A DNA stretch of 8,435 nt from Armatimonadota bacterium (lineage in GTDB: Bacteria > Sysuimicrobiota > Sysuimicrobiia > Sysuimicrobiales > Humicultoraceae), in the NCBI GenBank assembly GCA_016198805.1, contig JACQHU010000101.1:1-8435 (forward strand), in the 5' to 3' direction. A model generated the notes under the pieces. It was not told the origin of the DNA. It was given only the letters and a program-made list of their open reading frames with translations, and did not search any database. Below, piece by piece: positions 1-5,899 of the stretch; positions within the stretch are counted from its first letter, which is position 1; each line of letters begins with the position of its first letter. A program made the translations under genes and the position numbers.

Positions 1-621
1 GCAGAAGCCTCCCCCGCCGTCCACCAGCAGCGGGAATCCCCGGCGCAGCCATCGCAGGACGAGGCCGGAGAGCCTGTCGTCACCGGGACCGAAGACCTGG
101 CCCGGGCGCAGGATAACCGCCTCCAGCCCTCGCTGCGAGACGCGTTCCACCTCGCGTTCGGCCGCGATCTTGGATCCGCGATACGGGCCGAGCGGCCACA
201 ACCGCGTCTGCTCGTCGATGGTCTCCGCCGTCGTCGGGCCGTACACGGAGATCGTGCTGACATGGACGAACCGCTTCACGCCGGCCTCGAGCGAGGCCTC
301 GAGCAGGTGGCGCGTCCCCACGGCGTTTGTCGACATCGCCGCGTCCCACGAGAACGGCCGTCCCATCCACGACGCGCAATGGTAGACGAGCGAGCAGCCG
401 CGAACGGCCTGGGGCAGGCTTTCGGGCTGCGTCATGTCGCCGATCACGGCGCGGACGCCCCGGGCCTCCAGCGCCTGCGCCTGCCCGGCGCGGCGCACCA
501 GGCCGCGGACGTGCGCGCCCTCCGCCGCCAGCCGTTCGGCGAGGCGCCCGCCGATGAAGCCTCCGGCCCCGGTGACCAGGACCACCGGCCCGGCCCCATC
601 CGAGGACATCCCCGCGATCAC
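1..621 (-). CDS. NAD-dependent epimerase/dehydratase (extended SDR), C-terminus off the left edge
   Basis: Seen: an open frame of 207 codons reading leftwards to base 1. The N-terminus has a Rossmann dinucleotide motif TGAGGFIG (residues 17-24), then HCASWMG near 81, the VSTISVYGP strand with T123 in the catalytic Ser/Thr position, and the catalytic pair Y147xxxK151 in YRGSK, followed by LRPGQVFGPG. This is the signature order of extended short-chain dehydrogenases such as sugar-nucleotide epimerases and 3-beta-hydroxysteroid-type dehydrogenases. The substrate cannot be named, and the substrate-binding C-terminal half is outside the window. Start choice: GTG at 621 overlaps the stop of the preceding SDR gene as GTGA, implying translational coupling. 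An ATG at 609 gives a protein four residues shorter. Neither has a good Shine-Dalgarno. It is a paralogue of the gene at 618-1616. Confidence 0.85.
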   Translation of the reverse strand, partial: MIAGMSSDGAGPVVLVTGAGGFIGGRLAERLAAEGAHVRGLVRRAGQAQALEARGVRAVIGDMTQPESLPQAVRGCSLVYHCASWMGRPFSWDAAMSTNAVGTRHLLEASLEAGVKRFVHVSTISVYGPTTAETIDEQTRLWPLGPYRGSKIAAEREVERVSQRGLEAVILRPGQVFGPGDDRLSGLVLRWLRRGFPLLVDGGGGFC

Positions 622-1616
622 ACCCGCAGGACGCCGGACGACCGCAGCCAGCGCTCGGTTTCCGCCATGGCCTCATCCATCGAGATCGCCGGCGACCATC
701 GCAGCACCGTCCGGGCCCTCTCGATGCTGTACGCCGACCGCCGGGTCAGGTAGGTCACGCTGGCCCGATCGAGCGCCGGAGGACGAGAGGTGAGCCATCC
801 GAAGGCCTCGGAGCCCATCCCCGACAGCCACACCACCGACGCGGGCAGCGACCGCAACGGCCGCCGCGTCATCCGCGCGTAGTGGCCATAGAACTCCCGC
901 CAGGGGACATTGCCGTCGGCGATGTTGAAGGCCTGTCCCTCGATGCCGTCAGCGGTCGCAGTGGCGATGAGGGCATCGATCAGGTTGGAGATATACACGG
1001 GGTGATTCACCCCCCGGCCGCCGTTCACCAGCACCGGGCGTCCCGTCATGAGCCATCGGATGGGTTCCAACGTGCCTCCTGCGGCCCGGGGGCCGTACAC
1101 CTGGCCCGGCCGGAGCGTGACGATCGGAAGACCGCTGCGCCGCGCCTCCTGGACGCAGCGCTCCGCTTCGACCTTGCTCCGGCCGTAGACTCCGGCGGCC
1201 CACAGCGGCGTCTCCTCGGTGATGACGGCGGCATGGGTCGGGCCATACACCGCGACGCTGCTGATGTGCACGACCCGCGCGACCCCTGCGCGCCTGCAGG
1301 CCTCGAAGAGGTTGGCCGTGCCGGTGACCTCGACCGCATGCGCGGCCTCCCACGTGCGCGGCTGGCCCGGCCAGCGGGTGCAGTGGAAGACGATCTCGCA
1401 CCCGTCGACGGCTCCCACCAGCGTCTCCGGGCGGGTCAGGTCGGCCTGGACGAACTCGATGCCGGGGCTCTCCCGCGGGACGATGTCCAGCCCGCGCACG
1501 GGCGCACCGTCCTGGAGCAGTCGCGCCGCCAGGTGGCTGCCGATGAAGCCATGGACACCAGTGATCAGAGACAGGCCGCGGGTCACGGCGGCAAGCGTAC
1601 GCCGTAGGAGGCTCAA
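618..1616 (-). CDS. NAD-dependent epimerase/dehydratase (extended SDR)
   Basis: A complete 332-residue cytosolic oxidoreductase of the extended SDR family, a normal length for it. Seen: NAD(P)-binding TGVHGFIG (19-26), HCTRWPG (78-84), S120 within SSVAVYGP, the catalytic Y144xxxK148 in YGRSK, LRPGQVYGP (168-176), and a C-terminal substrate domain with HPVYISNLIDAL (205-215) and FNIADG (230-235), all typical of the family. The reaction is probably NAD(P)-dependent oxidation, reduction or epimerisation of a sugar-nucleotide or sterol-like substrate; specificity cannot be read. The TTG start at 1616 has a short AGGG upstream. A GTG at 1586 would remove ten residues and still leave the beta strand before the glycine motif intact, so the start is uncertain. 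The stop overlaps the next SDR gene by GTGA. No membrane segment or signal peptide is apparent. Confidence 0.9.
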   Translation of the reverse strand: MSLLRRTLAAVTRGLSLITGVHGFIGSHLAARLLQDGAPVRGLDIVPRESPGIEFVQADLTRPETLVGAVDGCEIVFHCTRWPGQPRTWEAAHAVEVTGTANLFEACRRAGVARVVHISSVAVYGPTHAAVITEETPLWAAGVYGRSKVEAERCVQEARRSGLPIVTLRPGQVYGPRAAGGTLEPIRWLMTGRPVLVNGGRGVNHPVYISNLIDALIATATADGIEGQAFNIADGNVPWREFYGHYARMTRRPLRSLPASVVWLSGMGSEAFGWLTSRPPALDRASVTYLTRRSAYSIERARTVLRWSPAISMDEAMAETERWLRSSGVLRV

Positions 1617-1660
1617 GTCCCTGCTGGTCCTGGCGATGCCGAAATGAGCGACGAGCTGAC

Positions 1661-1690
1661 GCCGCCGGGCAGACGCGGGATCCCGGCGGC
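1661..1690. terminator. GC-rich hairpin between the exported-protein gene and the SDR pair
   Basis: Perfect 9-bp arms, GCCGCCGGG (1661-1669) and CCCGGCGGC (1682-1690), separated by 12 nt. It lies 43 bp beyond the stop of the gene at 1733 and upstream of the SDR gene at 1616, so it may end or attenuate minus-strand transcription. There is no T-run on either side, so it is not a classical intrinsic terminator. Confidence 0.3.
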
Positions 1691-1732
1691 CGGTCGTGTC
1701 CCGGGCCTCAACCCCCCCTCAGGAGGCGCCGG

Positions 1733-2824
1733 TCAGGGCTTCCATGTCATCGGCGCGGTGACCGGCACAGGGCAGTTGACCACGAAGGTCTGGCCCTGTG
1801 TGTCTGGCGTGCCCGGCCAGCGCTTGAGCGCCCCGGCCTTCTCCAGTGCGACCAGCTCCTCCTGATTCCTGACCACCGAGGGCGTCCTGCCCTCGACCCA
1901 GGTAAACGTGTAATGGTCCCAGAACGGGCTCCAGAGCGGGTGCCCCGGCAGGCTGTCCACGACCGAGGGCTGGAACCCCATCGGCCCTGATCCCTTGATG
2001 CCGTTGCCGAACACCAGGATTTTTGCGGTGGCGCCGGCCTTCGTGAGGCCTGACGTCCGCGGCGAGGCGATGATCTTCATCATCGGCGCCATGGGCGCCG
2101 CCGACGTGTCGGTGACGATGTACCATTCACCCGGGAAGCACTGATGGAGTTTGAAGGTGACCTCGCGTTTCTCCACATTGGGGGGGTTGAGCAACTGCCC
2201 GTCGCCAAGATAGACCTCCCGCTTCGTATCCCGGGACAGTTCGCCGTCGGGCCACTTCACAAACGGATAGTTGACGACAATGCTGGTGGCCCCGATCCTG
2301 ACCATTCCTCCGGCCTGGGCGTCTCGGATGGCGTCAACCGAGTTCAGGACCTGTGGGGTCCTGGTGAAGGTGACGCGGGAGAGCCGGAAGGCCGGCGTGA
2401 AGTCGTCGCGGCCCGGCGCGGTGCTCACCACCGGCAGTTGTCCCGAGGCGCGGTTGGTGAACAGGTAGTAGTCGGCGGTATCGCCGTTCTTGAGCGCGCC
2501 GGCCAGGCGGATGACATGCACGAGCCCGACCCGCTTCGCGAAGTCGGCGTCGGACACATCGGTGCGGATGTGATACGCACGCTGCCCGTTGAAGAACACG
2601 GGATGCAGCCGGAGGGTCACGAACCCGAACAGGCCCTTCCAGCCCTGGGGGCGCGTCGAGAAGCGCAGGACGTCCGCGACGTTCTTCTTGGCGGCCGTCG
2701 TGGCGGCTTCGGCGATCGGGAGCAGGCGATCCAGCGCGCCGGCCATCGGCAGGACGACGCCGGTGGCCGCCAGGATCTCCAGAAACTGCCTGCGGCTCAA
2801 CAGCCCAAGTCGCGTGTCCGTCAT
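1733..2824 (-). CDS. Tat-exported protein of unknown function with two internal repeats
   Basis: Seen: 363 residues beginning MTDTRLGL and a twin-arginine signal SRRQFL (residues 10-15), followed by a hydrophobic stretch ending around AEA (37-39). This predicts export of a folded protein. The mature part contains two diverged copies of one module, roughly residues 76-188 and 228-354. Shared landmarks are an F-x-G start, Y-I/H-x-TD, a PG-(D/L)(F/W)(T/S)P block, TF-x(2,5)-TP-x-V, an acidic helix with an AG pair, and VVN(Y/C)P. The only two cysteines are C228 and C351, both in the second copy. From memory it resembles uncharacterised exported proteins of archaea and bacteria (DUF7482-like), but I assign no function. 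ATG 2824 was chosen because a strong GGAGGTGAT lies upstream; the longer frame to 2863 would put that Shine-Dalgarno inside the gene. It is divergent from the DUF3179 gene. Confidence 0.8.
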   Translation of the reverse strand: MTDTRLGLLSRRQFLEILAATGVVLPMAGALDRLLPIAEAATTAAKKNVADVLRFSTRPQGWKGLFGFVTLRLHPVFFNGQRAYHIRTDVSDADFAKRVGLVHVIRLAGALKNGDTADYYLFTNRASGQLPVVSTAPGRDDFTPAFRLSRVTFTRTPQVLNSVDAIRDAQAGGMVRIGATSIVVNYPFVKWPDGELSRDTKREVYLGDGQLLNPPNVEKREVTFKLHQCFPGEWYIVTDTSAAPMAPMMKIIASPRTSGLTKAGATAKILVFGNGIKGSGPMGFQPSVVDSLPGHPLWSPFWDHYTFTWVEGRTPSVVRNQEELVALEKAGALKRWPGTPDTQGQTFVVNCPVPVTAPMTWKP

Positions 2825-2831
2825 AGTACAC

Positions 2832-2840
2832 ATCACCTCC
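2832..2840 (-). promoter_or_regulatory. Ribosome binding site of the Tat-exported protein gene
   Basis: GGAGGTGAT on the minus strand is an almost full anti-Shine-Dalgarno match, ending 7 nt before ATG 2824 (11 nt from the GGAGG core). It is too close to the in-frame ATG at 2833 to serve that codon, so it decides the start at 2824. Confidence 0.75.
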
Positions 2841-2876
2841 GAAGAGAGTGCTGGCGGGAGCACGATACAACACCCT

Positions 2877-2882
2877 ACTATA
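2877..2882 (-). promoter_or_regulatory. Candidate -10 element (TATAGT) for the Tat-exported protein gene
   Basis: TATAGT matches five of six bases of the sigma70 consensus and would give a 5' leader of about 45 nt. No good -35 lies at the standard distance. CTTACA, the minus-strand reading of the TGTAAG half-site at 2904-2909, is 21 nt upstream, so an activator-dependent promoter is possible. Confidence 0.3.
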
Positions 2883-2952
2883 CGGGCGGCAGGATGCGCA
2901 GTATGTAAGCGTCCTCACGAACGGGAGACGACCGTGACCGGGTGCCACCCGA

Positions 2953-2982
2953 TTGTCCCCCGTCTGCCGGTGCTGATATGCT
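2953..2982 (+). promoter_or_regulatory. Candidate sigma70-like promoter for the DUF3179 gene
   Basis: TTGTCC (2953-2958) and TATGCT (2977-2982) are separated by 18 bp; each matches four of six consensus bases. Transcription from here would leave a leader of roughly 145 nt containing the TGTAAG-N4-CTTACA palindrome. Confidence 0.3.
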
Positions 2983-3041
2983 GAGAGCGCGAACCTGCTC
3001 GGACGCGAGCCGTTCCGGCGCTTGCCCGGGCCTCGTGATCG

Positions 3042-3057
3042 TGTAAGGCAGCTTACA
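3042..3057. promoter_or_regulatory. Operator-like palindrome TGTAAG-GCAG-CTTACA
   Basis: Perfect 6-bp arms around a 4-bp centre, AT-rich within GC-rich surroundings, located between two divergent promoter candidates and the DUF3179 start. The half-site TGTAAG recurs at 2904-2909 near the other gene's promoter. It fits a dimeric repressor or activator site; as RNA it could also form a small hairpin. The regulator is unknown. Confidence 0.4.
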
Positions 3058-3133
3058 GAAGGCGTCGTCGGGCCGGGCGAGACTGTACGGGGATCGGGCG
3101 GCGATGGCAGCCTGTCCTGAGGGGGCGGGGGAC

Positions 3134-4279
3134 ATGCGGCGGGGCGCCGTGGTGACCGTGCTCGTGGGAACGCTGATAGCGACCGCCGCGCTGGCCGGGA
3201 CCTGGGGCGGCCAGCGCGGCCAGGCGGTGGCGCAAGGCCTCCCCTTCGACGGCTCCGAGTGGAAGACCAACTTCAAGAAATCCAGCGTGCCGCTGAACGA
3301 GATCCGGTCGGGCGGGCCGCCTAAGGACGGCATCCCGGCCATCGACCGGCCGAAGTTCGAGACCGTCGCGGACGCCGCGAAGTGGCTCAAACCTGCCGAA
3401 CCGGTGGTCATCTTCGAGCGCGGGAGCGACGCCCGCGCGTATCCCCTGCAGATTCTGATCTGGCACGAGATCGTCAACGATACCGTCGGCGGCGTGCCCG
3501 GGACGGTCACCTTCTGCCCGCTGTGCAACACGTCGATCACCTTTGATCGGCGGCTGGAGGGGCAGGTCTACGACTTCGGCACTACCGGCAAACTGTACAA
3601 GAGCGCGCTGGTGATGTACGACCGGCAGACCGAGTCGTGGTGGTGGCAGGTCTCCGGAGAGGGCATCGTGGGTGACCTGACCGGGAAGCGCCTGACCGTA
3701 CTGCCCTCGCAGATCATCTCCTGGGAAATCTTCCGGCGGGCGCGCCCCTCAGGGAAGGTGCTGTCGCGCGATACCGGGCATTCCCGGCCGTACGGCCGCA
3801 ATCCGTACGTGGGCTACGACGACATCAACTCGTCGCCGTTCCTCTACACCGGAGGCCGCGACCCCCGGCTCCGGCCGATGGAGCGCGTGGTCACGGTCTC
3901 CATCGGCGGCCAGGACGTGGCGTATCCGTTCAGCGCCCTGGAGAAGGTGGGCGTGGTGCACGACACGGTCGGCGGCGTGCCCATCGTCGTGTTCTTCCAG
4001 AAGGGCACCGCCTCGGCGCTTGATGCCGGGGACATCGCCTCGGGCCGCGACGTCGGGGCCACCGGCGTCTTCTTACCCGTGGTGGACGGCCGAAGACTGT
4101 CGTTCGCGGTGCGCGGCGTGCAGTTCGGCGACGAGCAGACGAAGAGCACATGGAACATCCTGGGCCACGCTGCCGCGGGGCCGCTGGCAGGCAAGCGCCT
4201 GGAGCCCATCGTCCACGGCAACCACTTCTGGTTCTCGTGGTCGTCCTACAGACCGCAGACGCGCGTCTGGCAGCCCTAA
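3134..4279 (+). CDS. Exported DUF3179 domain-containing protein
   Basis: Seen (numbering from ATG 3134, 381 residues): an N-terminal signal or anchor, MRR followed by about 20 hydrophobic residues. Then the DUF3179 hallmark ARAYPLQIL (100-108), WHEIVNDTVGGVPGTVTFCPLC ending at C131 with C128 its pair, NTSITFDR, and WWWQ (169-172). This is a family-level match to DUF3179 (Pfam PF11376), whose biochemical function is not established; it acts outside the cytoplasm if the signal is right. A second, weaker copy of the same fold pattern runs about 260-373, with DVAYPFSAL, VHDTVGGVP, TW-N and LAGKRL repeating the first copy's landmarks but with the CPLC pair lost. An upstream in-frame ATG at 3104 would put ten residues before the basic N-region, so 3134, preceded by a GGGGG run, is preferred. 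It is divergent from the Tat-exported gene. Confidence 0.88.
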   Translation: MRRGAVVTVLVGTLIATAALAGTWGGQRGQAVAQGLPFDGSEWKTNFKKSSVPLNEIRSGGPPKDGIPAIDRPKFETVADAAKWLKPAEPVVIFERGSDARAYPLQILIWHEIVNDTVGGVPGTVTFCPLCNTSITFDRRLEGQVYDFGTTGKLYKSALVMYDRQTESWWWQVSGEGIVGDLTGKRLTVLPSQIISWEIFRRARPSGKVLSRDTGHSRPYGRNPYVGYDDINSSPFLYTGGRDPRLRPMERVVTVSIGGQDVAYPFSALEKVGVVHDTVGGVPIVVFFQKGTASALDAGDIASGRDVGATGVFLPVVDGRRLSFAVRGVQFGDEQTKSTWNILGHAAAGPLAGKRLEPIVHGNHFWFSWSSYRPQTRVWQP

Positions 4280-4336
4280 CGGCATCGCGACGGCGCGGCC
4301 TTCGGATGGCGTCAAGCCCGACGGCGCGTTCGAGGG

Positions 4337-4364
4337 CGCGTAGGACCTGCATGCGTCCTGCGCG
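4337..4364. terminator. Strong hairpin between the DUF3179 and exonuclease genes
   Basis: A 10-bp stem, 4337-4346 with 4355-4364, including one G-U wobble at 4341/4360, around an 8-nt loop containing the self-complementary GCATGC. It lies 57 nt after the DUF3179 stop and 14 nt before the exonuclease ATG. There is no U-run, so it may be a transcript 3' end or pause, or a structure in the exonuclease leader. Confidence 0.35.
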
Positions 4365-4378
4365 AACCTGACACGGCG

Positions 4379-5173
4379 ATGCAGTATCTTGTCCTCCACC
4401 GCCCGATCGTCTTCATTGATCTGGAGACCACCGGCGTCAACCACGCCGCCGACCGCATCATCGAACTCTCGATGATCAAGGTCCATCCCGACGGCCGGCG
4501 CGAGGTCCTGACCCGCCGCGTGAACCCCGGCATCCCCATTCCTCCGGAATCGACGCGCTTCCACGGCATCACCGACGTCGACGTGGCCATCGCGCCGCCG
4601 TTCGCCCAGGTCGCCCCGGAGGTGCTGGCGTTCATCGGCGACGTCGACCTGGCCGGGTTCAATATCTTCCGCTTCGATTTGCCGATGTTACATAGGGAAC
4701 TGTCGCTGGCCGGGCAGCGCCTGGACATGACCGGCCGCGCCGTCGTGGACGCGCAGGTCATCTACCACCGGAAGGTGCCGCGCGACCTGTCGGCCGCCTA
4801 CCGCTTTTACTGCGGGAAGGAACTCGAGCGCGCGCACCGCGCGGAGGCCGATATTGAGGCGTGCCTGGAAGTGCTGGACGCGCAGCTGGCCACCTATCCC
4901 GACCTCCCGCGGACCCCTCAGGAACTGGCCGGCTACTTTATGAACAGCACGCGCGACTCCGACGCCATCGACGCCCAGGGCCGGTTCATCTGGCGCGGGA
5001 ACGAGGCCGTGGTCGGCTTCGGGCCTGAAGGCGTGCGGGGCAAGCCGCTCCGCGAGGTGGCCGCCAAGCACTCAGGGTTCCTGGCCTGGGTCCTGCGGAA
5101 GGACTTCCACCCCGAGGTGAAGGCGATCGTCCAGAACGCCCTGGAGGGACGGTTTCCGATCCGGCGGCGGTGA
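4379..5173 (+). CDS. DnaQ-like DEDDh 3'-5' exonuclease with ExoX-like C-terminal module
   Basis: A 264-residue cytosolic exonuclease of the DnaQ/RNase T superfamily, expected to remove nucleotides from 3' ends with two metal ions. Seen: Exo I with D14 and E16 in FIDLETTG; FHGIT (61-65); Exo II in GFNIFRFDLPML with D100; VVDAQ (D124 region); Exo III with H153 and D158 (H-x4-D), the DEDDh subtype. After about residue 200 a small module, GRFIWRGNEAVVGFG then GKPLREVAAKHSGFLAWVL and a helical end, resembles the ExoX-type C-terminal region found on other stand-alone exonucleases. It is not the polymerase III epsilon arrangement. It is likely a DNA repair or nucleic-acid processing enzyme; DNA versus RNA preference cannot be read. 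ATG 4379 has no strong Shine-Dalgarno, but the family core starts immediately after it. It converges on the toxin-antitoxin operon with one base between stops. Confidence 0.88.
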   Translation: MQYLVLHRPIVFIDLETTGVNHAADRIIELSMIKVHPDGRREVLTRRVNPGIPIPPESTRFHGITDVDVAIAPPFAQVAPEVLAFIGDVDLAGFNIFRFDLPMLHRELSLAGQRLDMTGRAVVDAQVIYHRKVPRDLSAAYRFYCGKELERAHRAEADIEACLEVLDAQLATYPDLPRTPQELAGYFMNSTRDSDAIDAQGRFIWRGNEAVVGFGPEGVRGKPLREVAAKHSGFLAWVLRKDFHPEVKAIVQNALEGRFPIRRR

Positions 5174-5174
5174 C

Positions 5175-5474
5175 CTATCCTGCCTTCTTCCTGCGGAGCC
5201 CTTCTAAGATCCACATCCGCATCAGGGTCTGATAGCCTACCCCGAGTTCCCGCGCGACCTTCTTGATCGCTTCGATCTGGGACGGCTGCATCCGGAACGT
5301 GACATTCTTCTTGCGCTCTTTGACCCGCTGCCGGAACTGTCGGGAAATCTGAACGCGTGCGGGCTGCATCGCATCGAGGTGGTCACCCGGGCGATGAGTC
5401 TCCCAGAAGGTACGCTCATCTTCGTCGGTGCGAAACCCTGGCAGGCGTGGTCGCCGGGACGTCGCTTTCCCCAT
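5175..5474 (-). CDS. CopG-type antitoxin of a type II toxin-antitoxin system
   Basis: A 99-residue protein with the pattern of the CopG antitoxin family (Pfam PF12441): PRLPGFRTDEDERTFWETH (residues 9-27), a linker, then the short DNA-binding part NVTFRMQPSQIEAIKKVA (57-74), a ribbon-helix-helix-like strand and helix, and GVGYQTLMRMWILEGLRR. It should neutralise the toxin encoded just upstream by binding it, and repress the shared promoter. The ATG at 5474 is 4 nt beyond the toxin stop and has a strong AGGAG at the right spacing, inside the toxin's last codons. The very basic C-terminus (RRKKAG) fits DNA binding. BrnT toxins are often paired with BrnA; this partner looks like the CopG_antitoxin family rather than classical BrnA. 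Confidence 0.85.
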   Translation of the reverse strand: MGKATSRRPRLPGFRTDEDERTFWETHRPGDHLDAMQPARVQISRQFRQRVKERKKNVTFRMQPSQIEAIKKVARELGVGYQTLMRMWILEGLRRKKAG

Positions 5475-5478
5475 CTGA

Positions 5479-5778
5479 CTATCTCCTGTGGCGCTCGTAA
5501 TACCGTCTGGCTTTCTTGTCCATGTCCATCGCCGTCACGTAGCGTGCGCGGCCCCGTCCGCGCAGAGAGAGTACGATGAAGAGATACCGTCCCGCGTCGG
5601 TCTTCCCCAGGGCGTAGAGGCTCCTCCTCCCGGTATCTAGATGCGCACGTCCTCGTCGCCACAGGGGATCCGCCGCCAGGACTTCCTCAATCTCCTCCGG
5701 CGTGACGCCATGTTGGGCCAAATGGGCGACATCGTCCTCCGTCCAGACAATCTCAGAAATCCGCACGGAGGGACCCAT
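5479..5778 (-). CDS. BrnT-like toxin of a type II toxin-antitoxin system
   Basis: A 99-residue protein. Seen: ISEIVWTEDDVAHLAQHGVT (8-27), which corresponds to the BrnT/DUF4258-like start 'W...K...HgV', then PEEIEEVLAADPLWRRG, a strand pair with RRSLYALGKTDAGRYLFIVL, and an end YVTAMDMDKKARRYYERHR that matches the BrnT tail 'I.AR.a...ERR.YE'. BrnT-type toxins have a RelE-like fold and inhibit translation as ribonucleases; here that is inferred from family and operon context. Toxin-before-antitoxin order is the usual BrnT arrangement. ATG 5778 has no Shine-Dalgarno, and the only good promoter places the transcript start almost on it. The tail has AMDM in place of the usual AR, a divergence from BrnT. 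Confidence 0.75.
   Translation of the reverse strand: MGPSVRISEIVWTEDDVAHLAQHGVTPEEIEEVLAADPLWRRGRAHLDTGRRSLYALGKTDAGRYLFIVLSLRGRGRARYVTAMDMDKKARRYYERHRR
5481..5487 (-). promoter_or_regulatory. Ribosome binding site of the antitoxin gene, inside the toxin's 3' end
   Basis: AGGAGAT on the minus strand covers the toxin's final AGG-AGA codons and the first base of its TAG stop. The AGGAG core is 8 nt from ATG 5474. This is far stronger than anything upstream of the toxin. Confidence 0.7.
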
Positions 5779-5783
5779 CGGAT

Positions 5784-5812
5784 AGCGTAAGTTTGTGCAT
5801 GGGCATTGTCAA
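5784..5812 (-). promoter_or_regulatory. Promoter of the toxin-antitoxin operon
   Basis: A perfect -35 TTGACA (5812-5807) and TACGCT (5789-5784; three of six -10 bases) are separated by 17 bp. The predicted start point falls at or within a base or two of the toxin ATG (5778), implying a leaderless or nearly leaderless mRNA. Confidence 0.5.
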
Positions 5813-5815
5813 TGC
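5803..5815. promoter_or_regulatory. Palindromic operator over the -35 of the toxin-antitoxin promoter
   Basis: GCATTG-N-CAATGC, a perfect 6-1-6 palindrome, completely covers the TTGACA element. It is well placed for autorepression by the antitoxin or the toxin-antitoxin complex, the usual control of such operons. Confidence 0.5.
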
Positions 5816-5899
5816 GGTCCTCAGTCCTCGCGGGCCGAGCAGTGTGCTGGCACCTCATAACCTTGCCCAATGCCCCCGCCCCCGCGGAGGGTCAGCACC

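Larger units (their letters stand above)
2825..3133. other. Divergent intergenic control region
   Basis: This 309-bp gene-free stretch separates two divergently transcribed genes for exported proteins. It holds a strong ribosome binding site and a -10-like TATAGT for the minus-strand gene, a sigma70-like promoter candidate for the plus-strand gene, and a TGTAAG-N4-CTTACA palindrome with an extra TGTAAG half-site at 2904-2909. I see no convincing small ORF with its own ribosome binding site here and no tRNA. Confidence 0.6.

Noticed and set aside
80..676. A 198-codon minus-strand open frame at the left end
   Set aside because: It is out of frame with the SDR motifs (TGAGGFIG, YRGSK), which sit in another minus-strand frame open to base 1.
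882..1607. A 241-codon plus-strand open frame opposite the SDR gene
   Set aside because: Its translation has no family pattern, and it lies wholly antisense to a gene with clear catalytic motifs; long shadow frames are expected at this GC content.
2144..2908. A 254-codon plus-strand open frame opposite the Tat-exported gene
   Set aside because: Low-complexity translation rich in G, R and A with no domain pattern; the opposite strand has a Tat signal, an ideal ribosome binding site and internal repeats.
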